NCBI GenBank assembly: GCA_028284635.1
Contig: JANQRJ010000049.1
Span: forward strand, 1-59,399
Origin: Pelagicoccus sp.
GTDB lineage: Bacteria > Verrucomicrobiota > Verrucomicrobiia > Opitutales > Opitutaceae
DNA length: 59,399 nt
Reading direction: 5' to 3'
Below, piece after piece: positions 35,361 to 43,759 of this stretch. Position 1 is the first letter of the stretch. The number at the start of each line of letters is the position of its first letter. Below the pieces are notes generated by a model. The model did no database searches. It was not told the origin of the DNA and saw only the letters and a list, made by a program, of their open reading frames with translations. Both the position numbers and the translations under genes were made by a program.

Positions 35361-35447
35361 GGCGGAAGCGCGCTGACGGGCAACTGCGACGAAACTCGAG
35401 GCTTTTTCTGTCGATAACTGGAGAACGGCCGGCTGCCGTCCAGCAAG

Positions 35448-35873
35448 ATGAAAATCGTCCAAGCGAAATTCGAAGAGACCATTCCCTATCAAAAGGGGGC
35501 AGTAGAAGGTGTCGTTGCGGCTCCCGCCTCGCTCGTGAGCTGGCATCCCTGGGTCGACCGCGTAAGTCTCTTCGAGGAGAAGGGCTTCCTGTACCGCCGC
35601 TCGCACATCATGGGAGGAGAGGTCGAGCTCATCGAAAAGTACTGGAAAGCCGACGAAGCGGATCAGAGCGTCTTCCACTTCCAGGCGGTGCAAGGCCTCT
35701 GGGCAGACCTCCGCTACCGCACCAAGATCGAACTCCGCGAAGCGGAGGAAGGCTGCCACATTACCTGGATGGGCCGCCTTGTGACGGATTCGGAAAGCGA
35801 CGAAAAGGACCAGATGCTATCCTTCTATAAGGAAGGAATCGCCGGGCTCCTCGGTTTTCTAGGGGATAACTGA
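35448..35873 (+). CDS. SRPBCC (START-like) family protein
   Basis: 141 residues; the polyketide cyclase/dehydrase-like ligand-binding fold is suggested by the early VVAAPASLVSWHPWVDRVSLFE block, alternating strands with conserved aromatic residues (FHFQAVQGLWADLRYRTKIEL in the centre, quoted without its last residues) and a long C-terminal helix (MLSFYKEGIAGLLGFL). The fold binds hydrophobic ligands; the ligand is unknown. It has no signal peptide. A REP-type inverted repeat begins eight bases after the stop. Confidence 0.75.
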   Translation: MKIVQAKFEETIPYQKGAVEGVVAAPASLVSWHPWVDRVSLFEEKGFLYRRSHIMGGEVELIEKYWKADEADQSVFHFQAVQGLWADLRYRTKIELREAEEGCHITWMGRLVTDSESDEKDQMLSFYKEGIAGLLGFLGDN

Positions 35874-35880
35874 ATCGCTT

Positions 35881-35954
35881 CCCGGGAACGCGGGCGACTC
35901 GCCCGCAGCAATCAGGATCATGCCAGTTGCGGGCGAGCCGCCCGCGTTCCCAGG
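35881..35954. repeat. Inverted repeat, GGGAACGCGGGCGGC family (second copy)
   Basis: Arms 35881-35906 and 35929-35954 are complements with two differences and match the element at 11187-11262. The loop differs in sequence. Confidence 0.9.
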
Positions 35955-36018
35955 AGTATATGCATCTCGCCAGAATCGCTGGCCACCACGGTCCGTTTCT
36001 CCCATTCTCCGTTCCTCC

Positions 36019-36816
36019 ATGCCTCTCTACGACGCTCACTGCCACCTTCAAGACCCGCGTCTCGCCAGTCAGCTCGACACGCTTTCGGTCCGCTACGAAT
36101 CGGCTGAGATCGCCGGCGTTGTAGTCAATGGCACTCGGGAAAGCGATTGGTCTCAAGTCGTCGAACTGACGGACCGCTTTCCCTTCGTGAAGCCTTCCTT
36201 TGGGCTGCATCCCTGGTTCGTCAACGAAGCCTCCGCCGATTGGAAGAATCGGCTTGAAGATCTTTGGGGGAAGTATCCAGAAAGTGGAGTCGGCGAGATC
36301 GGTCTCGACCGTTGGATCGAGGGTTACGACTTGGAGCGGCAGCTCGAAGCCTTCGATTGGCAGCTTCAGCAAGGCAAGATGCTCGATCGTCCCGTATCCA
36401 TCCATTGCTTACGGGCCTGGGGCATACTGCTCGAGCGATTGCAGAAGGTTGGGGCGCCGGAGCGGGGTTTTCTGCTTCACTCCTACGGCGGTTCCCAGGA
36501 GTTGGTGAGGCCGCTTGCGGGGCTCGGAGCCTACTTCTCGATCTCCGCCTACTTCGCTCTCGACCGCAAGAAGAGCCAACACGCCGCCCTTCGCGCCATC
36601 CCGCTGGACCGCCTGCTCATAGAAACGGACGCTCCGGACATGCTAGGCCCGGATCGTTTTCGCAAGTTCGAGCTGGCCCAGGAGGATGGCGAAGCAATCA
36701 ACCACCCAGCCAATCTTCCGGGAGTGTACGAATTCGTCGCCCAACTCCGGGCCATCCCATCAGGCGAATTGAGCGAAGCCGTCGCAGAAAACTGGAACCG
36801 TTTTTTCGCTCGCTAA
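36019..36816 (+). CDS. TatD-family metal-dependent hydrolase
   Basis: 265 residues from the ATG at 36019 (MPLYDAHCHL); upstream codons run through the repeat and are unlikely. The metal-binding set of the TatD amidohydrolase fold is visible: His7 and His9, the Glu in GVGEIGLDRW, the His in VSIHCLRAW, the His in LLHSYGG and the Asp in LIETDAPDM. TatD enzymes are DNases or other hydrolases; this one is somewhat divergent. It overlaps the convergent pgmB-like gene by four bases, stop to stop. Confidence 0.9.
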   Translation: MPLYDAHCHLQDPRLASQLDTLSVRYESAEIAGVVVNGTRESDWSQVVELTDRFPFVKPSFGLHPWFVNEASADWKNRLEDLWGKYPESGVGEIGLDRWIEGYDLERQLEAFDWQLQQGKMLDRPVSIHCLRAWGILLERLQKVGAPERGFLLHSYGGSQELVRPLAGLGAYFSISAYFALDRKKSQHAALRAIPLDRLLIETDAPDMLGPDRFRKFELAQEDGEAINHPANLPGVYEFVAQLRAIPSGELSEAVAENWNRFFAR

Positions 36817-37463
36817 GCGAGGTTGACGAGCCACTCGGTCTCGGAGTTGGCGGGGCGGTCGGCGCCGAGGAGCAGGTCGTAGGCTTGGCGGGCGTCGCCG
36901 ACGCAGAAGACGGCCATGCCGCCGGCGATAGCGGCGGCGGCTCCGGCTAGGGCGTCTTCGACTACCAGGCAGTCTTTGGCGGGGACTCCGAGCTTCTTGG
37001 CGGCGAGCTGGAAGACTTCGGGGTCGGGCTTGCTTTTGGAGATCTGGTTTCCGTCGGCGATAGCTTCGAACGTATCCAGAAGTCCGATGCGTTCGAGAAT
37101 CGTGGGAGCGTTCTTGCTGGAGGACCCGATGGCGAGCTTTACGCCGGCGGCTTTGAGGCCCGCTAAGGTCTCTGGGATGCCTGGCAGGATATCGGCGGGG
37201 GTGAGCTGCTTGAGGAGCTCTCTGTATACGTCGTTCTTGCGGGTGGCGAGTTCGACCTTTTCGTCTTCGTTGTAGGATCGGGTGGCCTTTTCGAGGATGA
37301 TCTCGAGGCTTTGCATGCGGCTGACTCCACGCAGTCGGTTGTTGTCCTGGCGGTCGAAGGGGATGCCTTCCTGGTCGGCGACTTGCTTCCAGCCTTGATA
37401 GTGTAGTTCGTCGGTGGATACGATCACGCCGTCGAGATCGAAGATTACTGCTTTGTAGTCCAT
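36813..37463 (-). CDS. pgmB: Beta-phosphoglucomutase-like HAD hydrolase
   Basis: 216 residues. The HAD nucleophile motif FDLDGVIVSTDELHYQGW, the cap motif RLRGVSRMQSLEIIL typical of beta-phosphoglucomutase, GSSSKNAPTILERIGL and KPDPEVF...VVEDALAG are present. It would convert beta-glucose-1-phosphate to glucose-6-phosphate after disaccharide phosphorolysis, or act on another sugar phosphate. The GH3 gene starts its coding 1.6 kb upstream and ends ten bases before this gene, so the two are one transcript and part of a carbohydrate locus. Confidence 0.9.
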   Translation of the reverse strand: MDYKAVIFDLDGVIVSTDELHYQGWKQVADQEGIPFDRQDNNRLRGVSRMQSLEIILEKATRSYNEDEKVELATRKNDVYRELLKQLTPADILPGIPETLAGLKAAGVKLAIGSSSKNAPTILERIGLLDTFEAIADGNQISKSKPDPEVFQLAAKKLGVPAKDCLVVEDALAGAAAAIAGGMAVFCVGDARQAYDLLLGADRPANSETEWLVNLA

Positions 37464-37472
37464 GTCGTCGGT

Positions 37473-39110
37473 CTAGGGAGTAGCGCCATTTGGGCGGGAC
37501 ATTTCGAAGAAGCCGTCGAGGCTGACGGGTATGCTGTCGGCGGCTTCGATCTCGCCGAACCACAGCTTTACGGCTGCTTTTTGCGAGGCGGGAGCATTGC
37601 TGTAGCAGTTCACGTAGTTGTGGACGTAGGGCATTTCGTAGAGCTTGAAGGGGTCGCCGAAGTTGGTGAAGACGACGCATGGGTGGTCGTTCCAGAAGCA
37701 GTCTCGCAGCGTGTCTTGTATGCCTTGGTCGAGCTTGTTCGCGCCGTAGCGGGGGAGGACGAACATGTTGAGGAAAACGGCATCGCTCTCGCTGGCCGCT
37801 TTCGCCGCTTCGTTGGCAGTGGGGTTGCGCAGGTGGGTGACTTGGTAGCCTCGCTTGGCAAGTTCTTCGTTGACGGTGTTGAGCTCGGAGATGGTGCCTC
37901 TGACCTTGGACTCGAGGCCGCAGGTGATGGTGAGGACCTTCGCTCCGGAGGGCAGGGAAAGGGGCAGGGTATTGCCCTCGTCGCGGACGATGTGGACGCT
38001 TCGTTCGCCGATCTGGTCGGACCAGAGCTGGTAAGTCTCAGTGTCGGGGGCGGGGATGGCGCGGGGCGTTTCGTCGAGGAGGCCGAGCTGGGCCTTTAGG
38101 GCGAGCACGTTTTTAGCGGCAGCGTCGAGGCGTTCTTGAGAGAGGAGCCCCTTGTCCAGGGCCTTTTCCATATTGGGCAGGTCACGCTGGGGATCGACCC
38201 AGAGAATGACGTCAGAGCCGGTTTCGACGTTTAGGGGGATTCGTTCTTCGCGGGGGTACCAGCTGGAGAAGCCGACCATGGGGATGGCGTCGGATACGAT
38301 GACGCCTTGGAAGCCTAGCTCTTCGCGCAGCAGCTCGATCTGGAGCTTGCTGCTGAGGGTGGCGGGAGGCGGTCCGCGGAAGTCGTTTCCAGGATCCTTC
38401 CAGGGAAGGCCCATGTGGCCGGGCATGATGGACATGACGCCGGCGTCGATGACGGACTTCCAGATGCGGCCGTAGGTCTCGCGCCACTCTGTCTCGCTGA
38501 AGGAGTTTTGGGTGGTGCAGAGATGGGTGTCTCGGTCGTCGACGCCGTCTCCGGGGAAGTGCTTGGCGGTGGCGGCCATGAGACCTGTTTGCTGGGCTCC
38601 TCGGACGAAGGCGTTGGCGATGCGGATGATGCGTTCCGGGTCCTGTCCGAAGGTGCGGATGTTCATCATCGAGCTGAAGATGTTGTAGCAAGGATCGACA
38701 ACGGGCCCGAAGGTCCAGTGGATACCGGCGTCGGCCCCCTCGATGGCGGTGGCCATGCCCATCTTTTCAGCGAGCTCTTGGGAATCGGCGGCGCCTACGG
38801 CGAGTTGCCAGGGGAAAAGCGTACAACCGGGGATGCGAGAGCCGGCTCCGTTGACCAGGTCGGCGTTGACGATGACGGGGATGGGGTTGTTGCGGTTGAC
38901 GGTTTCGGTCATCCGCTGGCAGGCATCCTTTTGCTGATAGGCGTAGAAGAGGCTGCCGATGCTGTACTCTTCGACGATGGCCGCCATTTGCTCAGGCGTC
39001 CTGCTATCGGTCTTGATGCAGAAGGTCTGTCCAATCTTCTGCTTGTCGGTGAGGCTGGCGAAGAGCGAGTCGACGAGTTTGCGTTTATCTGGTGTGAGTC
39101 GGGAGTACAT
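37473..39110 (-). CDS. Glycoside hydrolase family 3 (NagZ-like)
   Basis: 545 residues, two GH3 domains. The NagZ-type motif KHFPGDGVDDRDTH carries the His-Asp pair used as acid/base by beta-N-acetylglucosaminidases, and the nucleophile Asp is in GVIVSDAIPM. The remainder (380-545) is the GH3 C-terminal domain, absent from short NagZ proteins. No signal peptide is seen, so it should act in the cytoplasm on imported oligosaccharides. The partners are the pgmB-like gene downstream and a divergent MelB-type symporter and GH39 enzyme. N-acetylhexosaminidase or beta-glucosidase/xylosidase activity are both possible. Confidence 0.9.
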   Translation of the reverse strand: MYSRLTPDKRKLVDSLFASLTDKQKIGQTFCIKTDSRTPEQMAAIVEEYSIGSLFYAYQQKDACQRMTETVNRNNPIPVIVNADLVNGAGSRIPGCTLFPWQLAVGAADSQELAEKMGMATAIEGADAGIHWTFGPVVDPCYNIFSSMMNIRTFGQDPERIIRIANAFVRGAQQTGLMAATAKHFPGDGVDDRDTHLCTTQNSFSETEWRETYGRIWKSVIDAGVMSIMPGHMGLPWKDPGNDFRGPPPATLSSKLQIELLREELGFQGVIVSDAIPMVGFSSWYPREERIPLNVETGSDVILWVDPQRDLPNMEKALDKGLLSQERLDAAAKNVLALKAQLGLLDETPRAIPAPDTETYQLWSDQIGERSVHIVRDEGNTLPLSLPSGAKVLTITCGLESKVRGTISELNTVNEELAKRGYQVTHLRNPTANEAAKAASESDAVFLNMFVLPRYGANKLDQGIQDTLRDCFWNDHPCVVFTNFGDPFKLYEMPYVHNYVNCYSNAPASQKAAVKLWFGEIEAADSIPVSLDGFFEMSRPNGATP

Positions 39111-39373
39111 TTGAGAGAGAATCTAGGAGGGGCGGTCTCGGGCCGGAGAGAAAACGTATTTCAGTTCTCCCATAGCCGTTTGAATTTCGGTTGTGGGCAA
39201 GGGTTAGCTGACTAGTTTCAACGGGTTTAATGAATGTCTGGCCGATGTACCTGGAGATTCCGCTCCTCGAATCCAGTATGGCTAGCAGCTTGCGTTGACT
39301 ACGAAAAAGTCCTTTTTGCCCTTATCCACTTGTTTCGAAAACGTTTTACCTCTTCCGAATCCTACCTGCCTGA
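39111..39373. promoter_or_regulatory. Divergent control region of the carbohydrate locus
   Basis: A 263-bp region between the GH3 (-) and symporter (+) starts. At 39337-39348, GAAAACGTTTTA contains the perfect 10-bp palindrome AAAACGTTTT with a central CG, the form of many LacI/GalR operators. It lies 26 bp before the symporter ATG. No LacI-type gene is in the window. TTGACT at 39295 could be a -35, but no good -10 follows at normal spacing. Confidence 0.45.
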
Positions 39374-40795
39374 ATGAAACCGGAAAACGCTGCGACAGCG
39401 GCTTCAAAAGATACTACATCGGAACCGCTACCGCTATCGCAGAAGATCGCATATGGCATCGGCATGATACCTGCCAATGGCGGCAACCAAGGGGTGAAGA
39501 GCATCGCGATGCCGGTCTACGCCATTTTGCTGAAAGTCAATCCAGCGACGTTGGGCTTGGTCTTGGGTTTGATGCGGCTCTGGGACGCCATCCTGGATCC
39601 GGTCATGGGCAGGATCACCGACAATAGCCGGTCTCGATTTGGCCGACGCCGCCCTTTCATCATCCTGGGTTCGATTCTTTTTGGAGTATGCTATCCGTTT
39701 CTCTGGTGGGCTTCGCCTGAGTGGAGCGAATACGCCAAGGTGATATACTTCGTCTGCCTGTGCCTGATATTCTACGTCTGCTATACTGTTTTCCTGGTGC
39801 CTTGGAACGCTCTGTTCATGGAGTTGAGCAGCAACTACGAGGATCGATCTAGAATTCGGGCTTTCAACGTCTACGCAGGGAAACTCTATTTTTTCGTCTT
39901 CCCCTGGCTCATCCCCATTTCGCAGGGAGACTTGTTTGACGATCCGATCACGGGAGTGCGGGTAATGACAGGCATTGCTGGACTGGCCTTCCTGCTTTTC
40001 GGGGTCGTTTCGGGTTTCTTTACACAAGAACGCGCGCCTTTGCCGCAGGCTAGAGAAGAGAAGATATCCATCTTCAGGTCCTTGAAGGAATTCGGTCGGG
40101 ATCCGGTATTCTGGAAACTCAAGGGCATCGGCCTGCTGGTTTTGCTCGGTTTGAACCTCGACGATTTTCTCGCTCAGTACGTTTCGGTGTTCTATATATT
40201 CGAAGGCGACTTGGAGGCCTCGTCCCGCGTAAGCGCTATCGGAGGAAACATAGGCCAGGTTGCCGGGGCGATCATGGCATTCGTTGTTTCGCAGTTTCTT
40301 GCGGACAAGGACAAACGGTTGATTCTAAAGTCCTGCCTGGCTCTCACTTTGGTCGGCGTGGTGTCTCAGTGGTGGTTGCTGACGCCCGACTACCCCTACC
40401 TGAAGATCATCGTCCATGTGTACATAGCTATAACGAATAGCGCGTTCTGGCTGCTCTACGGCGCTATGCAGCCGGAGTTCTGCGATCATGATGAACTTGC
40501 TACTGGCAAGCGCCGCCAAGGCATGTATTCCGCGGTTTCCAGCTGGCTGAACAAGGCCATGGTTTCCTCCGCTATAGGCATGTCGGGATTTCTCGTCATA
40601 CTCTGCGGATTCGATAGGGAAGCGGGAGCCGATCAGAGCGACAGCACCTATACTTTGATGCGCCTAGCGATCATTATAGTTCCTTTCGTTTTCTTTTCGA
40701 TAGCGATATGGTGCTGCTATCTATATCCGGTCGGACCTAAGGAAGCTCGGGCTATGGCGCAAGAACTCAAGCTCAGGCGCGAAACTTCCGCTTGA
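39374..40795 (+). CDS. MelB-type (GPH family) sugar:cation symporter
   Basis: 473 residues with about 12 hydrophobic segments. The GPH/MelB landmarks are LSQKIAYGIGMIPANGG, the loop LWDAILDPVMGRITDNSRSR (residues of the cation site and the D-x-N-x-R-S-R-x-G-R-R-R-P loop) and YAKVIYFVCLCLIFYVCYT with a following VPWNALFMELS. It should import glycosides or oligosaccharides with Na+ or H+. It is 124 bp upstream of a GH39 gene and divergent from GH3; these three likely import and then cleave the same class of sugar. Confidence 0.93.
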   Translation: MKPENAATAASKDTTSEPLPLSQKIAYGIGMIPANGGNQGVKSIAMPVYAILLKVNPATLGLVLGLMRLWDAILDPVMGRITDNSRSRFGRRRPFIILGSILFGVCYPFLWWASPEWSEYAKVIYFVCLCLIFYVCYTVFLVPWNALFMELSSNYEDRSRIRAFNVYAGKLYFFVFPWLIPISQGDLFDDPITGVRVMTGIAGLAFLLFGVVSGFFTQERAPLPQAREEKISIFRSLKEFGRDPVFWKLKGIGLLVLLGLNLDDFLAQYVSVFYIFEGDLEASSRVSAIGGNIGQVAGAIMAFVVSQFLADKDKRLILKSCLALTLVGVVSQWWLLTPDYPYLKIIVHVYIAITNSAFWLLYGAMQPEFCDHDELATGKRRQGMYSAVSSWLNKAMVSSAIGMSGFLVILCGFDREAGADQSDSTYTLMRLAIIIVPFVFFSIAIWCCYLYPVGPKEARAMAQELKLRRETSA

Positions 40796-40919
40796 GCTGC
40801 AGAAGCCGACCAAGCAAAAGAACCCCTGAGAGATTGTACAAAAAGTCCAGCTCCTTCGCTTATTTGTGAACTTCGTCTGCTTGATGGCGAGCTGTTGAAC
40901 ACTTTCTAAAAGACATATT

Positions 40920-42470
40920 GTGAGTATCGTAAACCTAGACCTGAACCTTCCTAAGCGAGTTTTCCCTCATCGTTTCAATACGGTGATCGGCTCTGGCCAT
41001 CTCGGGCTTGTTCTGCATGAACGGCTGATTCAGCACTTGCGAATGGCGCGAGAGGAGCTCGGCGTGGAATATTTGCGATGTCATGGGATTTTGAGCGAGG
41101 CGCTCGGCGTGTATTCCGAGTACGCAATAGACGAGACAATCGACGAAGATCTTGGTTTTGCTGCCGCGCATGAAGATGGAGAGTCGAGCGTTGCCAGGGT
41201 AGGGCGACGGATGAACTTCACTTTGTTGGATCAGGCCTTTGACCGCTTGTTGGAAATAGGAATAAAACCCTTTGTTGAGTTCGGTTTCATGCCCCAGGAT
41301 CTCGCTTCGGGAGATCGAACCGTATTCTATTGGAAGGGCAATGTGACGCCGCCTAAGGACTACAAAATCTGGCGTGAACTAATCACGGCCATGATAGAGC
41401 ATTGGGAGCGTCGCTATGGTCGCGAGGAGATGGAATCCTGGTACTACGAAGTCTGGAACGAGCCGAATCTATCGACCTTCTGGAGCGCGGACATGGCAGA
41501 GTACTACAAGCTCTATGCTACCACTGCTCATGCTGTCAAAGCGGTTAACTCGAACTATCGAGTGGGCGGCCCCGCGACGGCCGGTCGAGTGAATTCCTTT
41601 ATTCCGGAGTTTCTGGAGTATTGCGAAAAGGAATCCGTTCCGGTGGATTTCGTCTCTTCGCATGCCTATCCGGTTGCGGAGGGCATCAAGCAGGGCGATT
41701 TCGCCTACAACAAACTACGGCCAGCGGATTTTCTGGCCAATCGTTTCGCCGAAATGAAGGCCGAGATAGAGGCGTCCGCTTTTCCTGGTCTTCCTCTTCA
41801 TATCACGGAGTACAACAGCACGACTTCGTCTCGGCATCTGCTGCATGACCTGCCGACCAACGCGGCCTACCTAGCTAGGACTTTGAGTGACGCGGGCGAC
41901 GCGGCGGAGAGTTTTTCCTATTGGACCGTATCCGATATCTTTTTGGAGGAGGGCATTCCGCCAGCTCCTTTCCACGGCGGTTACGGATTGATAACGACGC
42001 AGGGCATTCGCAAGCCAACTTTCCACCTCTTTAAAAGCTTCGCTCGTCTTGGCGATGAGCTGCTGTCGAAAGGAGAAGACCATATAGCCACTAGGTCGGA
42101 TGGCGGCCGCATTGCTGGAATTCTCTGGAACGCTCGCATGTCGCAGAGCGCCGTTCGCAGGATCGATATAGTCGCTGCCAAGGCCGACTACACTTTGTTG
42201 AGCTGGGCAGTCGACGAGGAGAGGGGCAATCCTTACAAGACCTGGAAGGATCTCGGCTATCCGAGGTATCCGTCCAAGGAGCAATTGGCGTTCATCGACC
42301 AGTCCTCTAGTCCGCTTCAGCGCAGCCGAAGAGTTCAGGCCGACAACGGTCGTCTGAGTGTCGATATCGAGGTAGGAAAAAACGGATTCACCGCTTTCGA
42401 GTTGATCCCTTTGGTCGACGAAGCGGGATCGTACCGAGGCCTGGACGAATCGCTCTTGGACGCTCTCTGA
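40920..42470 (+). CDS. Glycoside hydrolase family 39 (beta-xylosidase-like)
   Basis: 516 residues read from a GTG at 40920; the N-terminus from FNTVIGSGHLGLVLHERL on fits the family, and no closer ATG does. The TIM-barrel motifs are LGVEYLRCHGILSE, YYEVWNEPNLSTFW (acid/base Glu), FVSSHAY and LHITEYNSTT (nucleophile Glu). A C-terminal beta-sandwich (about 350-500) follows. GH39 members cleave beta-xylosides or iduronides. No signal peptide is present, so cytoplasmic action on imported oligosaccharide is expected. It follows the MelB-type symporter gene by 124 bp. Confidence 0.92.
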   Translation: MSIVNLDLNLPKRVFPHRFNTVIGSGHLGLVLHERLIQHLRMAREELGVEYLRCHGILSEALGVYSEYAIDETIDEDLGFAAAHEDGESSVARVGRRMNFTLLDQAFDRLLEIGIKPFVEFGFMPQDLASGDRTVFYWKGNVTPPKDYKIWRELITAMIEHWERRYGREEMESWYYEVWNEPNLSTFWSADMAEYYKLYATTAHAVKAVNSNYRVGGPATAGRVNSFIPEFLEYCEKESVPVDFVSSHAYPVAEGIKQGDFAYNKLRPADFLANRFAEMKAEIEASAFPGLPLHITEYNSTTSSRHLLHDLPTNAAYLARTLSDAGDAAESFSYWTVSDIFLEEGIPPAPFHGGYGLITTQGIRKPTFHLFKSFARLGDELLSKGEDHIATRSDGGRIAGILWNARMSQSAVRRIDIVAAKADYTLLSWAVDEERGNPYKTWKDLGYPRYPSKEQLAFIDQSSSPLQRSRRVQADNGRLSVDIEVGKNGFTAFELIPLVDEAGSYRGLDESLLDAL

Positions 42471-42535
42471 GAAGCAGCGTGGCTTAGCATCTTCATCCTT
42501 TGACTCCGGTGTGGCGAGCTGTCTTGAGTAGAGCC

Positions 42536-43186
42536 ATGAAGATCGATGCCGCAACCTTTCTGACCAGCGCCAAGGGCCTGGAGGATTGCCCTCGCTCGAC
42601 CTTGCCCGAAGTGGCGTTTATCGGCCGTTCGAATGTGGGCAAGTCCTCTCTCGTCAACATGCTCGCCAAGCAGAAGGGCTTGGCCAAGGTGTCGAAAAAG
42701 CCGGGAGCTACCAAGCTGCTCAATTTCTTCGCCATGAACGGCTGGTGGACTCTGGTCGATCTGCCTGGCTACGGATTCGCCCAGGTTTCGAAGGGGAAGC
42801 AGGCCAGTTTCAACCAGGCAGTTAGCGAGTACCTTATGGGGCGCAAGCAGCTCAAGCTGGTCTGCGTCCTTGTCGACTCCCGCAGCGAACCTTTGGAGCT
42901 CGATCTGGCTTTCCTCAATTGGCTGGAGGACTGTCCAGCTCCTCATATCATCGTCTTCACGAAAACGGATGAAGTCCCCGAGCCGACCTGGCAGCGAAAC
43001 ATGGATATCTATCGAGAGACGCTTGCCGCCCTGGAGCTTCGCGTTCCAGACATCGTTCCCTCTTCCTCGGTGGATCGATCCGGTCGAGGTGTATTGATTC
43101 AGAGAATACAGAGTTTCCTGCCGAAAAGGCCGCGCAAAGGCTCGAGCAGCAGCATGCAGCTCAACTGGTTGAAGAAGACGAGGTAG
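42536..43186 (+). CDS. engB: Ribosome biogenesis GTPase EngB/YsxC
   Basis: 216 residues from the ATG at 42536; 12 more codons upstream are not needed. GTPase motifs are G1 GRSNVGKSSL, G2 KKPGATK (Thr), G3 DLPGYGFA, G4 TKTD and G5 SSSVDRSG. EngB helps assemble the 50S ribosomal subunit and is usually essential. A basic tail of about 20 residues extends the C-terminus. It is unrelated in function to the GH39 gene upstream and probably has its own promoter. Confidence 0.94.
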   Translation: MKIDAATFLTSAKGLEDCPRSTLPEVAFIGRSNVGKSSLVNMLAKQKGLAKVSKKPGATKLLNFFAMNGWWTLVDLPGYGFAQVSKGKQASFNQAVSEYLMGRKQLKLVCVLVDSRSEPLELDLAFLNWLEDCPAPHIIVFTKTDEVPEPTWQRNMDIYRETLAALELRVPDIVPSSSVDRSGRGVLIQRIQSFLPKRPRKGSSSSMQLNWLKKTR

Positions 43187-43254
43187 CTCGCGTGGCTTGT
43201 TGACCGGCAGCCGCAATCGGGACGAGCCTGGCGAGCGTAGATCGACTTTCGGAT

Positions 43255-43680
43255 ATGTGGGAAGGTTTGCAGGTATGGCTTGAGCAAAACGAAGCCGTAG
43301 TCGTTTGGTCGGTCGCCATCAGCGCCGCTACTTTTGTCGGTTCGCTTGTGGCCGTTCCGATCGTTGTGATACGAATGCCGAGCGACTATTTTCTGCGGAA
43401 TTCGCGAGCCGAGATGCCTCGGACGCTCTGGCAGCTAGTTCGTCGCGCGCTGAAGAACTTGCTGGGCGGCGTCTTGCTCGTCATGGGGCTGGCGATGCTG
43501 GTCCTCCCAGGACAAGGTCTGCTGACCATGCTGCTCGGCATCAGTTTGATCGACTTCCCGGGCAAGCGCTCCTTGCAGCTTCGTCTGCTGCGTTTCAGAG
43601 GAGTTCGGCGTTCCGTCGATTGGATGCGCCTTAGATCGCGAAAGCCGCCTCTGCAGATGCCGGAGGGCGAACGGCTTTGA
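43255..43680 (+). CDS. PGPGW-type small membrane protein
   Basis: 141 residues with two hydrophobic regions (about 15-40, and 70-98 as LLGGVLLVMGLAMLVLPGQG followed by LLTMLLGISLID). The LPGQG motif and its surroundings resemble the PGPGW family of small inner-membrane proteins, whose function is unknown. The C-terminal 40 residues are basic. It lies 69 bp after engB on the same strand. Confidence 0.7.
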   Translation: MWEGLQVWLEQNEAVVVWSVAISAATFVGSLVAVPIVVIRMPSDYFLRNSRAEMPRTLWQLVRRALKNLLGGVLLVMGLAMLVLPGQGLLTMLLGISLIDFPGKRSLQLRLLRFRGVRRSVDWMRLRSRKPPLQMPEGERL

Positions 43681-43759
43681 TGTAACGCTTTGAAAGGCAA
43701 GGGCGGAAGGGCTTTTTCACATCGTCTTTATCAGTGGCTGCGTCCGCTCTCTATAGCGA

